From Gammaproteobacteria bacterium (GTDB taxonomy: Bacteria; Pseudomonadota; Gammaproteobacteria; Pseudomonadales; Oleiphilaceae), in NCBI GenBank assembly GCA_002747055.1, contig PDSQ01000009.1, forward strand, positions 1 to 35,789: DNA of 35,789 bases, given 5' to 3'. This document shows, piece after piece, positions 28,108 through 35,789 of the stretch. Both the position numbers and the translations under genes were made by a program. Position 1 is the first letter of the stretch; the number at the start of each line of letters is the position of its first letter. Under the pieces are notes generated by a model that saw nothing but the letters and a program-made list of their open reading frames with translations, did not search any database and was not told the origin of the DNA.

Positions 28108-29523
28108 TTAAACCAGTTCACTGACGTCGACAAAATGGCCGGCAATCGCCGCCGCTGCCGCCATTGCGGGACTCACCAGATGGGTGCGGCCGCCAAAGCC
28201 CTGCCGCCCCTCAAAGTTACGATTGGAAGTTGAGGCACAGTGTTCGCCATTTCCAAGTTTGTCAGCATTCATGGCCAGACACATCGAGCAACCCGGTTCA
28301 CGCCACTCAAGCCCTGCGGCAAGAAAAATAGAGTGCAAACCTTCCGCTTCCGCTTGCGCTTTTACCAGGCCGGAACCGGGCACAACCAAAGCCTGCTTGA
28401 TATTGCCAGATACTTTTTTACCTGCTACCACCTTGGCAGCGTCCCGCAAGTCTTCAATTCGGGAATTGGTACAGGAGCCAATAAAGACTCTGTCAAGACG
28501 AATATCGGTCACTGGCATTCCGGCCTGTAACCCCATATATTCCAATGCACGAGCAATACCTTCTTTTTTCACCGCATCCACTTCGTTATCCAGGTCGGGC
28601 ACGAAACCATCGATACCCACCACCATTTCGGGTGAAGTTCCCCAACTCACTTGCGGCTTGATATCAGCCCCTTCCATCTCTACTACTTTGTCGAATACGG
28701 CATCCGGGTCACTGTGTAAATCTGCCCACTGAGCCACCGCCTGCTGCCACTGTTCGCCTTTGGGCGCGAACGGGCGACCTTTGACATAGTCAATCGTTTT
28801 GTCATCTACCGCCACCATTCCGGCTCGGGCACCTGCTTCGATCGCCATATTGCAGACAGTCATGCGGCCTTCCATAGACAACGAACGAATCGCCTCACCA
28901 CCGAACTCTATGGCATAACCAGTGCCACCGGCTGTACCAATTTTACCGATAATAGCCAGAATCACGTCCTTTGCCGTTACATTAAGCGCCAGTTGTCCGT
29001 TCACCTGAATCAGCAGGTTTTTCATTTTCTTCTGAACCAGACACTGAGTTGCCAATACGTGCTCCACTTCCGAAGTGCCGATACCATGGGCTAACGCCCC
29101 AAACGCACCGTGGGTAGAGGTATGAGAATCACCACAGACGATAGTCATTCCTGGCAAAGTGGCACCTTGTTCAGGACTGATAACATGAACGATTCCCTGA
29201 CGCTGGTCACCGAGTTTGAATTCCTGAATGCCAAATTCATCACAGTTTTCGTCCAGGGTCTGCACCTGAATTTTTGATACAGGGTCTTCGATTCCATCGA
29301 CTCCCGCACTTCGGTCGGTAGTTGGAACATTATGATCCGGCGTAGCCAGATTGGTATCCAGACGCCAGGGTTTTCTATTGGCCAATCGAAGCCCCTCGAA
29401 CGCCTGGGGCGACGTCACTTCATGAAGTAGCTGACGATCGATATAAATGAGTGCCGAGCCGTCCTCGCGTTGCTTAACCAGATGCGAGTCCCACAATTTG
29501 TCATAAAGCGTTTTTCCGGCCAT
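28108..29523 (-). CDS. leuC: Isopropylmalate isomerase large subunit
   Basis: LeuC carries the 4Fe-4S cluster of isopropylmalate isomerase. The start ATG at 29523, with AAGGTGG upstream, gives [16 protein letters not shown] (471 residues). A GTG three codons earlier lies inside the ribosome site. [20 protein letters not shown] binds substrate. Cluster cysteines lie in [14 protein letters not shown] and [19 protein letters not shown] and [17 protein letters not shown] close the protein. It heads the leuC-leuD-leuB operon and diverges from a LysR regulator 150 bases away. Confidence 0.97.
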   Translation of the reverse strand: MAGKTLYDKLWDSHLVKQREDGSALIYIDRQLLHEVTSPQAFEGLRLANRKPWRLDTNLATPDHNVPTTDRSAGVDGIEDPVSKIQVQTLDENCDEFGIQEFKLGDQRQGIVHVISPEQGATLPGMTIVCGDSHTSTHGAFGALAHGIGTSEVEHVLATQCLVQKKMKNLLIQVNGQLALNVTAKDVILAIIGKIGTAGGTGYAIEFGGEAIRSLSMEGRMTVCNMAIEAGARAGMVAVDDKTIDYVKGRPFAPKGEQWQQAVAQWADLHSDPDAVFDKVVEMEGADIKPQVSWGTSPEMVVGIDGFVPDLDNEVDAVKKEGIARALEYMGLQAGMPVTDIRLDRVFIGSCTNSRIEDLRDAAKVVAGKKVSGNIKQALVVPGSGLVKAQAEAEGLHSIFLAAGLEWREPGCSMCLAMNADKLGNGEHCASTSNRNFEGRQGFGGRTHLVSPAMAAAAAIAGHFVDVSELV

Positions 29524-29570
29524 TGCTACCACCTTTTACTCGTCTCTTGTTTAATTGCTATATGCCGCTA

Positions 29571-29634
29571 TTCTAAGCTGTTCAGAAGATAATGGAAATT
29601 TATATTGTTTATCGCGTAAATTCCGTTTTGGAAT
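29571..29634. promoter_or_regulatory. LysR-type binding dyads between leuC and the regulator
   Basis: ATTCC-N5-GGAAT at 29620-29634 is a perfect dyad with the T-N11-A spacing of LysR-type operators. A looser TTCT-N9-AGAA lies at 29571-29587. They sit between divergent leuC and the LysR gene, where autoregulation and leuC control are often exerted. No experimental support is visible in the sequence. Confidence 0.4.
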
Positions 29635-29676
29635 ACAATGACAAGTCACCCTTTTTTATTGACCATAGGTTACACC

Positions 29677-30561
29677 TTGGATACCGAATATCTGACGGCA
29701 TTTATCAGCGTGGTGGAAAATCAATCGTTTTCTCTGGCTGGAGAGCAGTTGCACCTGACTCAACCCGCTGTTTCCAAACGGATACAAACCCTTGAGAAAT
29801 TATTGAATGTGCAGTTGTTCGACCGATCGCAAAAAAAACTGCAATTGACCGATGCCGGCCACCAACTAATCGATCCGGCTCGAAAAGTGCTCTCGGAATT
29901 ACAAAATCTGAAGCTGACGGTAAAAAACCTCGAGGTGGAGGTGAGCGGCGAATTAAAGGTCACTTGCAGTCATCATATCGGGCTGCATCGACTGCCACCG
30001 GTACTGAAACAATTCAGCCAGCGAAACCCCAACGTCAACCTGAAATTTTCTTTTGCAGAATCTGAAAAAGCCTATCGGGAGTTGCGCAACAATCAAACCG
30101 ATCTAGCCTTTATTACGATCGATGATAACTGCGGCCCGGACTTCAACATTCATCTGAGCCTCGATGATCCTATGAACCTGGTGTGTTCAACCAGCCATCC
30201 TTTGGCCGGACTGGCCCAGGTCACCATCGATGATATTGCTCAGTATGCCGCAATTTTGCCTGATGAAGGTACCTACTTGTTTAAATTGGTTGACCGCTTG
30301 TTTAGAGAAAAAAACAGGCAACTACAAGCCAGCATGCCAACGAACTATCTGGAAACGATAAAAATGATGGTTCATGCCGGCTTGGGCTGGAGTGTTTTGC
30401 CTAATCTTATGATCGATGAAACGCTCTGTGCACTTAACGTGGAACAGCTAAAGATCAGTCGAAATCTGGGTATAGTGACACTAAACAAACGCGTTATAAG
30501 TCGAGCCAGCTCGGCTTTTATCTCTTCAACGAGACAAATCTGGGCTGACCATGGTGCCTAA
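29677..30561 (+). CDS. LysR-family transcriptional regulator
   Basis: A 294-residue LysR regulator if translation starts at TTG 29677 (LDTEYLTAFISVVENQSFSL). An ATG at 29638 would add 13 residues that do not belong to the family, and it falls just behind the operator-like dyad. The N-terminal winged helix-turn-helix is clear (AGEQLHLTQPAVSKRIQTLE, then LFDRSQKKLQLTDAGHQL). The effector-binding domain spans about 80-290. It is transcribed away from leuC, the same arrangement as a LysR gene beside leuC in Pseudomonas, so control of leucine genes is possible. The effector is unknown. Confidence 0.9.
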   Translation: MDTEYLTAFISVVENQSFSLAGEQLHLTQPAVSKRIQTLEKLLNVQLFDRSQKKLQLTDAGHQLIDPARKVLSELQNLKLTVKNLEVEVSGELKVTCSHHIGLHRLPPVLKQFSQRNPNVNLKFSFAESEKAYRELRNNQTDLAFITIDDNCGPDFNIHLSLDDPMNLVCSTSHPLAGLAQVTIDDIAQYAAILPDEGTYLFKLVDRLFREKNRQLQASMPTNYLETIKMMVHAGLGWSVLPNLMIDETLCALNVEQLKISRNLGIVTLNKRVISRASSAFISSTRQIWADHGA

Positions 30562-30605
30562 ACTCACCTGCCATACTTGAATTGTCAATGACACCGAGCG
30601 AAAAC

Positions 30606-30635
30606 AAAAAAGGCGACCAGATTGTCGCCTCTTTT
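30606..30635. terminator. Bidirectional terminator between lysR and phaC
   Basis: AGGCGAC (30611-30617) and GTCGCCT (30624-30630) form a seven-pair stem with a six-base loop. A-rich sequence precedes it and CTTTT follows, so it can end both the forward LysR transcript and the reverse phaC transcript, which converge here. Confidence 0.85.
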
Positions 30636-30639
30636 CAGG

Positions 30640-32484
30640 TTACTGCTTAATCACGTCTGCGACGCGTTGTTTGACATAATAACCCGGCGCGTCCTCGATG
30701 ACTTCCAGCTCACGATCGCCCGGCTGTCTCGCCGCTACTTGCTCATTGTCTCCGTGCTGGTCAATCCAAGTACGCCGCCAGTTCATCCACCAGGAGCCTT
30801 TGTGTTGTTCGGCGCTATCCAACCAGTCCTGCGCCTCATCAGGTAACTCACTGTTCGTCCAGTAGCAATACTTTTCTGCAGAAGGAGGATTGACCACACC
30901 CGCAATATGCCCTGATCCTGACAGCACAAATCTAACTTCGCCACTCAGCAATTTGGCACCTGGGTAGGTGGCTTTCCACTTTGCGATATGATCCTGTATC
31001 GCAGACAAGAAATAAGCAGGTGTTTGCACTTTTGAAATATCAATTTTCACACCGTTTAATTCTATTCCTCCCGGCTCGATGAGCTTATTAGCTAAATACA
31101 TGTTTCTTAGATAGAAACAATGCATTTTACCGGGCAAGTTGGTGCTATCTGAATTCCAGTAAAGCAGGTCAAATGCCGCTGGCTTCTCACCTTTTAGGTA
31201 ATTGTTGATAAAGAACGACCAAAACAGATCATTTTCCCGCAACATATTGAAGCTGAACGCCATTGTTCGACCGTCATAATAGCCTGTTTTCGCGACACGC
31301 CTCTCTATGCCAGTTATCTCGTGTTCATTAATAAAAACACCAAGGCCACCAGGGTCGGAGAAATCTATCAAGGTGGTAAGGAAAGTCGCACTGCAAATGC
31401 GTTTTTGCTGCTTCTGTTCCAAGTAGGATACGGTACAGGCTAACAAGGTACCACCCACGCAGTATCCAATCGTATGGACTTCTTGCTCACCTGTCGCTTT
31501 TTCAATAGCATCGAGGGCCGCCAGTGGCCCTTCCACCATATAATCATCAAAGCTTTTATCTTTCAATGCGGGGCCAGGATTGACCCAGGAAATCATAAAG
31601 ACCGTCAAACCATGGTCGACCATCCACTTCACGAATGAGTTTTCTGCCGTTAAATCAAGAATGTAATATTTATTGATCCACGGAGGCAGAATCAATACAG
31701 GCGTTTTATTCACGCTTTCAGTGCTTGGGCTGTATTGAATCAACTGCATCAAGTCGTTCTGATAGACGACCTTGCCAGGCGTGGTTGCGACATTTTGGCC
31801 CACTCTAAAGGCCGAATAATCCGTCATGGAAACATTGATCAATCCCGGGTTTTTCTTGTAATCATCGACAAACTGTTTCAAACCTTCCAGAAGATTACCA
31901 CCACCACTGGCAATGGTTTTACGCAGTACTTCCGGATTGGTAAACACAAAGTTGGAGGGTGATAACGCGTTAACGAACTGGCGGGTAAAAAATACAAATT
32001 GATCATGCGTTTTCGAGGTGGTGCCGTCTATCCCTTCAACCAACGACATCATACTATTGGCATAAATCAAATAGGCTTGTTTGATGTAGTCGAAGGCAAT
32101 ATTTTCGGTCCATTCAGGGTCTGCAAAGCGTCGATCTCCGCGTCCTGGCAGGGCCACAGGTTCAACGTCTTTGCCTAGTAACCGCTTTGCCGTATTCTGC
32201 AGCAGCGAAAACTGCTGCCTTAACATTGACCCTTCTTGATATAAAAAGCTTTTGGGATGAATGGCGATTTGCTCGAAAAGATCCCGATAAGCGCCGATCA
32301 TCTCAAATAGCGTTGCAACTTGAGAGTCATCTATGTATTCGTTTTTGGCAACGAGATTTTCGAGAAACTCCCGATACACTCCTGTTGCTGTATCAAATGT
32401 TGCGAATAGTTGGTGTACTGCCTTGTGCGCAATATTCGCAGGTTTTACGCCATTTTTTGACTGTTTCGATTTATCTTTGCTCAT
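30640..32484 (-). CDS. phaC: Class I polyhydroxyalkanoate synthase
   Basis: PhaC polymerises 3-hydroxyacyl-CoA to polyhydroxyalkanoate at the granule surface. The start ATG at 32484 gives MSKDKSKQSKNGVKP (614 residues). A longer frame to 32550 runs through a hairpin and is not family-like. The lipase-like box is GYCVGG with the nucleophile C342. The catalytic aspartate is D498 (SAIQDHIAKW) and the histidine H526 (SGSGHIAGVVNPP). YWNSDSTNLPGKMHCFYLRN is another conserved stretch. Its length and lack of a separate PhaE partner place it in class I (short-chain monomers). It follows the phasin gene by 100 bases across a strong hairpin. phaA and phaB are not in the window. Confidence 0.95.
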   Translation of the reverse strand: MSKDKSKQSKNGVKPANIAHKAVHQLFATFDTATGVYREFLENLVAKNEYIDDSQVATLFEMIGAYRDLFEQIAIHPKSFLYQEGSMLRQQFSLLQNTAKRLLGKDVEPVALPGRGDRRFADPEWTENIAFDYIKQAYLIYANSMMSLVEGIDGTTSKTHDQFVFFTRQFVNALSPSNFVFTNPEVLRKTIASGGGNLLEGLKQFVDDYKKNPGLINVSMTDYSAFRVGQNVATTPGKVVYQNDLMQLIQYSPSTESVNKTPVLILPPWINKYYILDLTAENSFVKWMVDHGLTVFMISWVNPGPALKDKSFDDYMVEGPLAALDAIEKATGEQEVHTIGYCVGGTLLACTVSYLEQKQQKRICSATFLTTLIDFSDPGGLGVFINEHEITGIERRVAKTGYYDGRTMAFSFNMLRENDLFWSFFINNYLKGEKPAAFDLLYWNSDSTNLPGKMHCFYLRNMYLANKLIEPGGIELNGVKIDISKVQTPAYFLSAIQDHIAKWKATYPGAKLLSGEVRFVLSGSGHIAGVVNPPSAEKYCYWTNSELPDEAQDWLDSAEQHKGSWWMNWRRTWIDQHGDNEQVAARQPGDRELEVIEDAPGYYVKQRVADVIKQ

Positions 32485-32523
32485 TCGGTTTTCCACTCGT
32501 ATTTTATTTTTATTTTGCTGAAT

Positions 32524-32563
32524 GCAAATTACCCGGATGGAGTCTACCACCCGGGTAATTTGC
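32524..32563 (-). other. Strong hairpin between phasin and phaC
   Basis: GCAAATTACCCGG (32524-32536) and CCGGGTAATTTGC (32551-32563) pair perfectly over 13 bases, with TGG/CCA extending the stem across a mismatch and a small loop. It lies 21 bases after the phasin stop and 39 bases before the phaC ATG. There is no T-run behind it, so it more likely protects the phasin mRNA end or lowers read-through into phaC than fully ends transcription. Confidence 0.6.
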
Positions 32564-32584
32564 TAAGTCAACCGTTCGGCTTGT

Positions 32585-32938
32585 TTATTCTGCCGATTCA
32601 GCCGTCTCGTCTTTTGAATCTTTGATCACTTTTTCAACTTCGTCTTTAAACTCAACGCCAATCTCACCCAATGCCTTAAAGTCCTCCATTACTTTATGGG
32701 TCAGGTCGTTAACGAATGAAGCCTGTCCAGAACCCAGTGCCTTAAGTGACTCGATATCGTGAACATCAGTAAACGCTTTCATTTGATTCATCGTTAATTC
32801 TGCGTAGGATCTAACCGCGTTCATCTGAAATTCGGCGACCTTCTGTAAGTTTTCGACCATTAATTGATTGACTTTAGTCATTGACTCGAATGCATGTTTT
32901 GCTTGATCAGGAATGTTTTCTAGCAGGTTGTCCGACAT
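32585..32938 (-). CDS. Phasin (PHA granule protein)
   Basis: A 117-residue, mostly helical, amphipathic protein of the phasin_2 type. It has no cysteine and no membrane segment, and is acidic at the C-terminus (KVIKDSKDETAESAE). Typical features are NLQKVAEFQMNAVRSYAELT and SLKALGSGQASFVNDLTHKV. Phasins coat PHA granules and control their number and size. AGGAG lies six bases upstream of the ATG. Its place right before phaC supports the role. Confidence 0.9.
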   Translation of the reverse strand: MSDNLLENIPDQAKHAFESMTKVNQLMVENLQKVAEFQMNAVRSYAELTMNQMKAFTDVHDIESLKALGSGQASFVNDLTHKVMEDFKALGEIGVEFKDEVEKVIKDSKDETAESAE

Positions 32939-33024
32939 ATTTATCTCCTATATGTTTATTAGGCTTGTTTCTCTTTTCATCAGTGATTTTTATAACCTGA
33001 ACCACTATAACTTCTTTATATAAC

Positions 33025-33037
33025 GTCTTCCGAAGAC
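33025..33037. promoter_or_regulatory. Palindrome upstream of the phasin gene
   Basis: GTCTTC-C-GAAGAC is a perfect odd palindrome about 87 bases before the phasin ATG, next to TATATA and TATAGT sequences that could be -10 elements on the reverse strand. It may be an operator for a PHA regulator, but no regulator gene is seen in the window. Confidence 0.25.
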
Positions 33038-33097
33038 TTCTAGAAAAACGAGAGTAGCACCCTATTCCGCACCCTCATCAGTAGCTATTATGGTGCT

Positions 33098-33129
33098 TTT
33101 TGATAAAGAGTCATAGATATTTATCAAAA
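33098..33129. repeat. AT-rich inverted repeat after the MFS gene
   Basis: TTTTGATAAA (33098-33107) and TTTATCAAAA (33120-33129) are exact reverse complements separated by 12 bases. They lie about 80 bases beyond the MFS stop on the reverse strand. The AT-rich stem lacks the GC core of a usual terminator. It could be a weak terminator or an operator for the phasin gene. Confidence 0.35.
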
Positions 33130-33206
33130 CTTTTGGACTTCTCCAAAATAACTGAATTTCTATTTTAAAATAAATCTGACTTTTATCATATTACCAATAA
33201 AGCTAT

Positions 33207-34412
33207 TTAGATTGTCGACAAACTCTGTTTCTGCGGCTCATCCATAGCAGAAAATGACGGAGAAAAACCACTCCAGGCGACCGACAAAGCCAGCATTGCA
33301 ACCAAAGCGGAAACAAGAAACATTGCCGCCAGAGAGAACGTCGTTGCCAGGTAACCACTCATCAGTGCACCAATTGCGCCGCCAGCACCAAAACTCGCCG
33401 CGCTGTAAAGCGCTTGACCTTGACCTTCATGAACCCCCATAAACGCCCTGTGAACAAAATAAATGGCGACAACATGCATTAAACCAAATGACGCGGCGTG
33501 TCCCAGTTGCGCCACTATGATCAGAGGCAGTGATCCGCCCATCCAGCCGGTAAGCAGCCACCTGAGTGTAGTAATGACCAGTGCGGCTATCATCATGATG
33601 CGCAGTGTATACCTGGCAAACAAAATCGGCACTAGCAAAAACAATATCACTTCAGCAATAACGCCTTCAGCCCACAACAAACCGATTGCCGTTTTGGAAT
33701 AGCCATAGCTTTCCATATAGATACTGAAAAAAGTGTAATAAGCACCATGCGAGACCTGCAACAACAGGTTGGCGACAAAAAAAGCGATTACCACCTTTGA
33801 GCGCAAGATACCGATCAATCCAGACAAGCTGTGCCGTTCGCGATGCCTGGGCTCTTGCACAGGTGCTAAAGTGCTTACCCAAATAACCGATAGAATGATA
33901 AATAAACAAATCGGTAGCAGGGTTATGGGTGTATAGTCGAGCAATGCACCCAATAAAAAAACGGCAAGAATAAACCCAATCGACCCCCAAAGCCTGATAT
34001 GTCCGTATCGGTTTTTATCGTTTTTCAAATTAAATAGCGTAATGACCTCGTACTGAGGCAGTATCGCATTCCAGAAAAAGCTAAACGATAACATGACGAG
34101 CGCGAAGGACCAGAAACCGGATGAAACAAAGAACAGGCCAAAACAGGCACAACCAAGAAAAGCCCCCCAACGAACCAGACCCAGCCGCCGATTGCTCCGG
34201 TCACCCAACCAACTCCACAAATTGGGCGCAAGAACCTTCGTGATCATGAGAATAGATAAAAGCTGGCCGATTTCCAGATGACTGAAACCTACGGACTCGA
34301 GGTAAAGACTCCAATAAGGAGCCAACCCTCCCAGCAACGCAAAAAACCAGAAATAAAAATTTGAGAGATAAAAATATACCGGGGCAGAAAGCGTATTCTC
34401 TCTTCTCTGCAT
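33207..34412 (-). CDS. MFS transporter, HcaT/PPP-like family
   Basis: A 401-residue inner-membrane transporter with about 12 hydrophobic segments. The start MQRRENTLSAPVYFYLSNFY, and the LLGGLAPYWSLYLESVGFSH and IGQLLSILMITKVLAPNLWS regions, resemble the MFS_1-like/HcaT (3-phenylpropionate transporter) group common in gammaproteobacteria. WLGDRSNRR is the loop-2 MFS motif A, and RYGHIRLWGSIGFILAV is typical of this group. The ATG at 34412 starts six bases after the aroC stop, so both are on one transcript. The substrate is unknown. Confidence 0.88.
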   Translation of the reverse strand: MQRRENTLSAPVYFYLSNFYFWFFALLGGLAPYWSLYLESVGFSHLEIGQLLSILMITKVLAPNLWSWLGDRSNRRLGLVRWGAFLGCACFGLFFVSSGFWSFALVMLSFSFFWNAILPQYEVITLFNLKNDKNRYGHIRLWGSIGFILAVFLLGALLDYTPITLLPICLFIILSVIWVSTLAPVQEPRHRERHSLSGLIGILRSKVVIAFFVANLLLQVSHGAYYTFFSIYMESYGYSKTAIGLLWAEGVIAEVILFLLVPILFARYTLRIMMIAALVITTLRWLLTGWMGGSLPLIIVAQLGHAASFGLMHVVAIYFVHRAFMGVHEGQGQALYSAASFGAGGAIGALMSGYLATTFSLAAMFLVSALVAMLALSVAWSGFSPSFSAMDEPQKQSLSTI

Positions 34413-34418
34413 CACAGT

Positions 34419-35522
34419 TCAGTTCGCACCACGAATAATCGGAGTTGCGCAGGATACACCACTATTTTGCCCACGGTGGCGCAAGTAGTGATCCACTAAC
34501 GTAATCGCCATCATCGCTTCTGCTATCGGAGTCGCCCGAATACCGACACAGGGATCATGGCGACCATGAGTCACCACTTCAATTGGATTTCCGCTCACGT
34601 CAATGCTCTTGCCCGGTAAACGCAGGCTCGATGTCGGTTTCAGCGCAATTCGCGCCACCACATTCTGACCGGTTGAAATACCACCGAGAATTCCACCTGC
34701 ATGATTGGACAGGAAACCTTCCGGCGACATCTCATCTCGGTGCTCTGTGCCCTTGCGATCAACCACAGCGAAGCCTTCACCAATTTCAACCCCTTTTACC
34801 GCATTGATACTCATCAGCGAATGAGCCAAATCGGCATCCAGACGATCGAAAACAGGCTCGCCCAACCCGGGAGGTAGATTTTCAGCCACAACCGTGACTT
34901 CCGCTCCAATCGAATTCCCTTCTTTTCTTAGCGCATCCATATAGGATTCAATTTCAGCCACAAGCGACGCATCGGGGCAAAAAAATGGATTGGTATCGAC
35001 CTGACTCCAATCAAATCTGTCGGTAACTGTGCGGATTGGGCCAAGTTGAGACAAGTAACCCCGAATGGTAATATCCGCATATTGGCCTAAATATTTTCTG
35101 GCGATAGCGCCCGCCGCCACGCGAACCGCCGTTTCACGTGCGGAGGATCGTCCACCCCCACGGTAGTCCCGAAAGCCATATTTGTGATTGTATACGTAAT
35201 CGGCATGAGCGGGACGAAACTGGTCTTTGATGTTTGAATAGTCTTTGGATCGCTGATCGGTGTTTTCGATTATCAAACCAATCGGCGTACCGGTAGTTTT
35301 ACCCTCGAATACGCCAGAAAGAATTTTGACCCGGTCCGGCTCTCTACGTTGCGTCGTATGCCTGGAAGTACCAGGCTTCCTGCGATCTAGGTCTCGTTGC
35401 AGGTCTGCTTCCGACAATGCCATACCGGGCGGACAACCATCTACAATTGCGCCCAGCGCCAAACCATGACTTTCGCCAAACGTAGTTACGGTAAATAACT
35501 TTCCTATCGAATTTCCAGACAT
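34419..35522 (-). CDS. aroC: Chorismate synthase
   Basis: AroC uses reduced FMN to make chorismate from EPSP, the last step of the shikimate pathway and the source of tryptophan, tyrosine, phenylalanine and folate precursors. The 367-residue protein begins [20 protein letters not shown]. It has [40 protein letters not shown] and [20 protein letters not shown], all conserved FMN and substrate motifs. Near the end [16 protein letters not shown] is typical. The length is normal. A TATAAT -10 lies about 32 bases upstream. It heads a two-gene unit with the MFS transporter. prmB, often just upstream, is not present. Confidence 0.97.
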   Translation of the reverse strand: MSGNSIGKLFTVTTFGESHGLALGAIVDGCPPGMALSEADLQRDLDRRKPGTSRHTTQRREPDRVKILSGVFEGKTTGTPIGLIIENTDQRSKDYSNIKDQFRPAHADYVYNHKYGFRDYRGGGRSSARETAVRVAAGAIARKYLGQYADITIRGYLSQLGPIRTVTDRFDWSQVDTNPFFCPDASLVAEIESYMDALRKEGNSIGAEVTVVAENLPPGLGEPVFDRLDADLAHSLMSINAVKGVEIGEGFAVVDRKGTEHRDEMSPEGFLSNHAGGILGGISTGQNVVARIALKPTSSLRLPGKSIDVSGNPIEVVTHGRHDPCVGIRATPIAEAMMAITLVDHYLRHRGQNSGVSCATPIIRGAN

Positions 35523-35553
35523 TTCCCAGCTTCACTTAAATTGTTTAAGCGGC

Positions 35554-35559
35554 ATTATA
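35554..35559 (-). promoter_or_regulatory. -10 element of the aroC promoter
   Basis: The reverse strand reads GTGTATAATGCC, a perfect TATAAT, about 32 bases before the aroC ATG. I see no convincing -35 at the usual distance, so this is a partial promoter call. Confidence 0.5.
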
Positions 35560-35760
35560 CACAAAATCTCATAACCACCCTGGCATGAAAAAGTGATTAA
35601 AAGGGACTCAGTATCCAGAGCCAAATGGCACCTGCTCGAACCCAATCCATCATACCTCAAACCGTATCAGTACCCAACAGCGTTTTATCCACAGGGCAAT
35701 CGGGCTTAATACCGCTTGAATTTAGAAACGAATTGAGGTAATCAGTCTATCTTTATGATT

Positions 35761-35789
35761 TATAATAAAGGATTGATTTCATCGAATGA
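35761..35789 (+). promoter_or_regulatory. Possible promoter or gene start at the right edge
   Basis: TATAAT (35761-35766), AAAGGA (35767-35772) and an ATG at 35786 occur in order at the edge. A forward gene may begin here, with AAAGGA as ribosome site (13 bases before the ATG, rather far) or with TTG at 35773 as the start. The window ends before any coding content can be judged. Confidence 0.2.

Noticed and set aside
1..35789. CRISPR array, prophage or defence island
   Set aside because: No regularly spaced direct repeats, no cas, phage structural or restriction-type genes were seen on either strand.

Overview
The window looks like the chromosome of a gammaproteobacterium. The chain leuC-leuD-leuB-asd-fimV-truA-trpF-trpB-trpA-folC-dedD-cvpA-purF is the arrangement known from Pseudomonas and related marine groups, and a gltX followed by tRNA-Ala and tRNA-Glu fits the same picture. 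FimV suggests type IV pili or polarity control, and a class I PHA synthase with a phasin suggests polyhydroxyalkanoate storage. I cannot name a genus from the sequence alone.

Positions 1-5100 are an accessory, decaying region. From the left edge it holds a possible gene start running off the window, an EI24/CysZ-like remnant with an in-frame stop, an intact dCache chemoreceptor, a stretch of small or broken reading frames ending in an attC-like repeat, the 3' tail (domains V and VI) of a group II intron, a frameshifted and truncated FecCD-type permease, an intact periplasmic metal-chelate binding protein with a Fur-like box, and the C-terminal end of a DDE transposase. The iron or B12 type importer is therefore not complete here.

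Positions 5172-7322 carry two forward genes: a saccharopine dehydrogenase-like (trans-acting enoyl reductase family) oxidoreductase and an unusual two-module 6-pyruvoyl-tetrahydropterin synthase/QueD-like protein. They converge on a long reverse-strand block.

Positions 7323-29523 are almost entirely reverse-strand housekeeping genes. In transcription order these are leuCDB (leucine), asd (lysine, methionine, threonine), fimV, truA, trpF-trpB-trpA (tryptophan), folC (folate), dedD, cvpA, purF (purines), a DUF2164 gene with an apparent frameshift, ftsK, lolA, an MBL-fold hydrolase, gltX and two tRNAs. accD, usually between the trp genes and folC, is absent. trpB and trpA are joined by an exactly fitting 24-codon micro-ORF with ATGA overlaps at both ends.

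Positions 29638-35789 contain a LysR regulator divergent from leuC, the phasin-phaC pair (separated by a strong hairpin), an MFS transporter directly behind aroC, and a probable next gene starting at the right edge.

I did not find a CRISPR array, a complete insertion sequence, a prophage or a recognisable defence system. The most unusual points are the trpB-trpA micro-ORF, the split-motif QueD-like protein, the intron and attC-like scars, and the DUF2164 frameshift.
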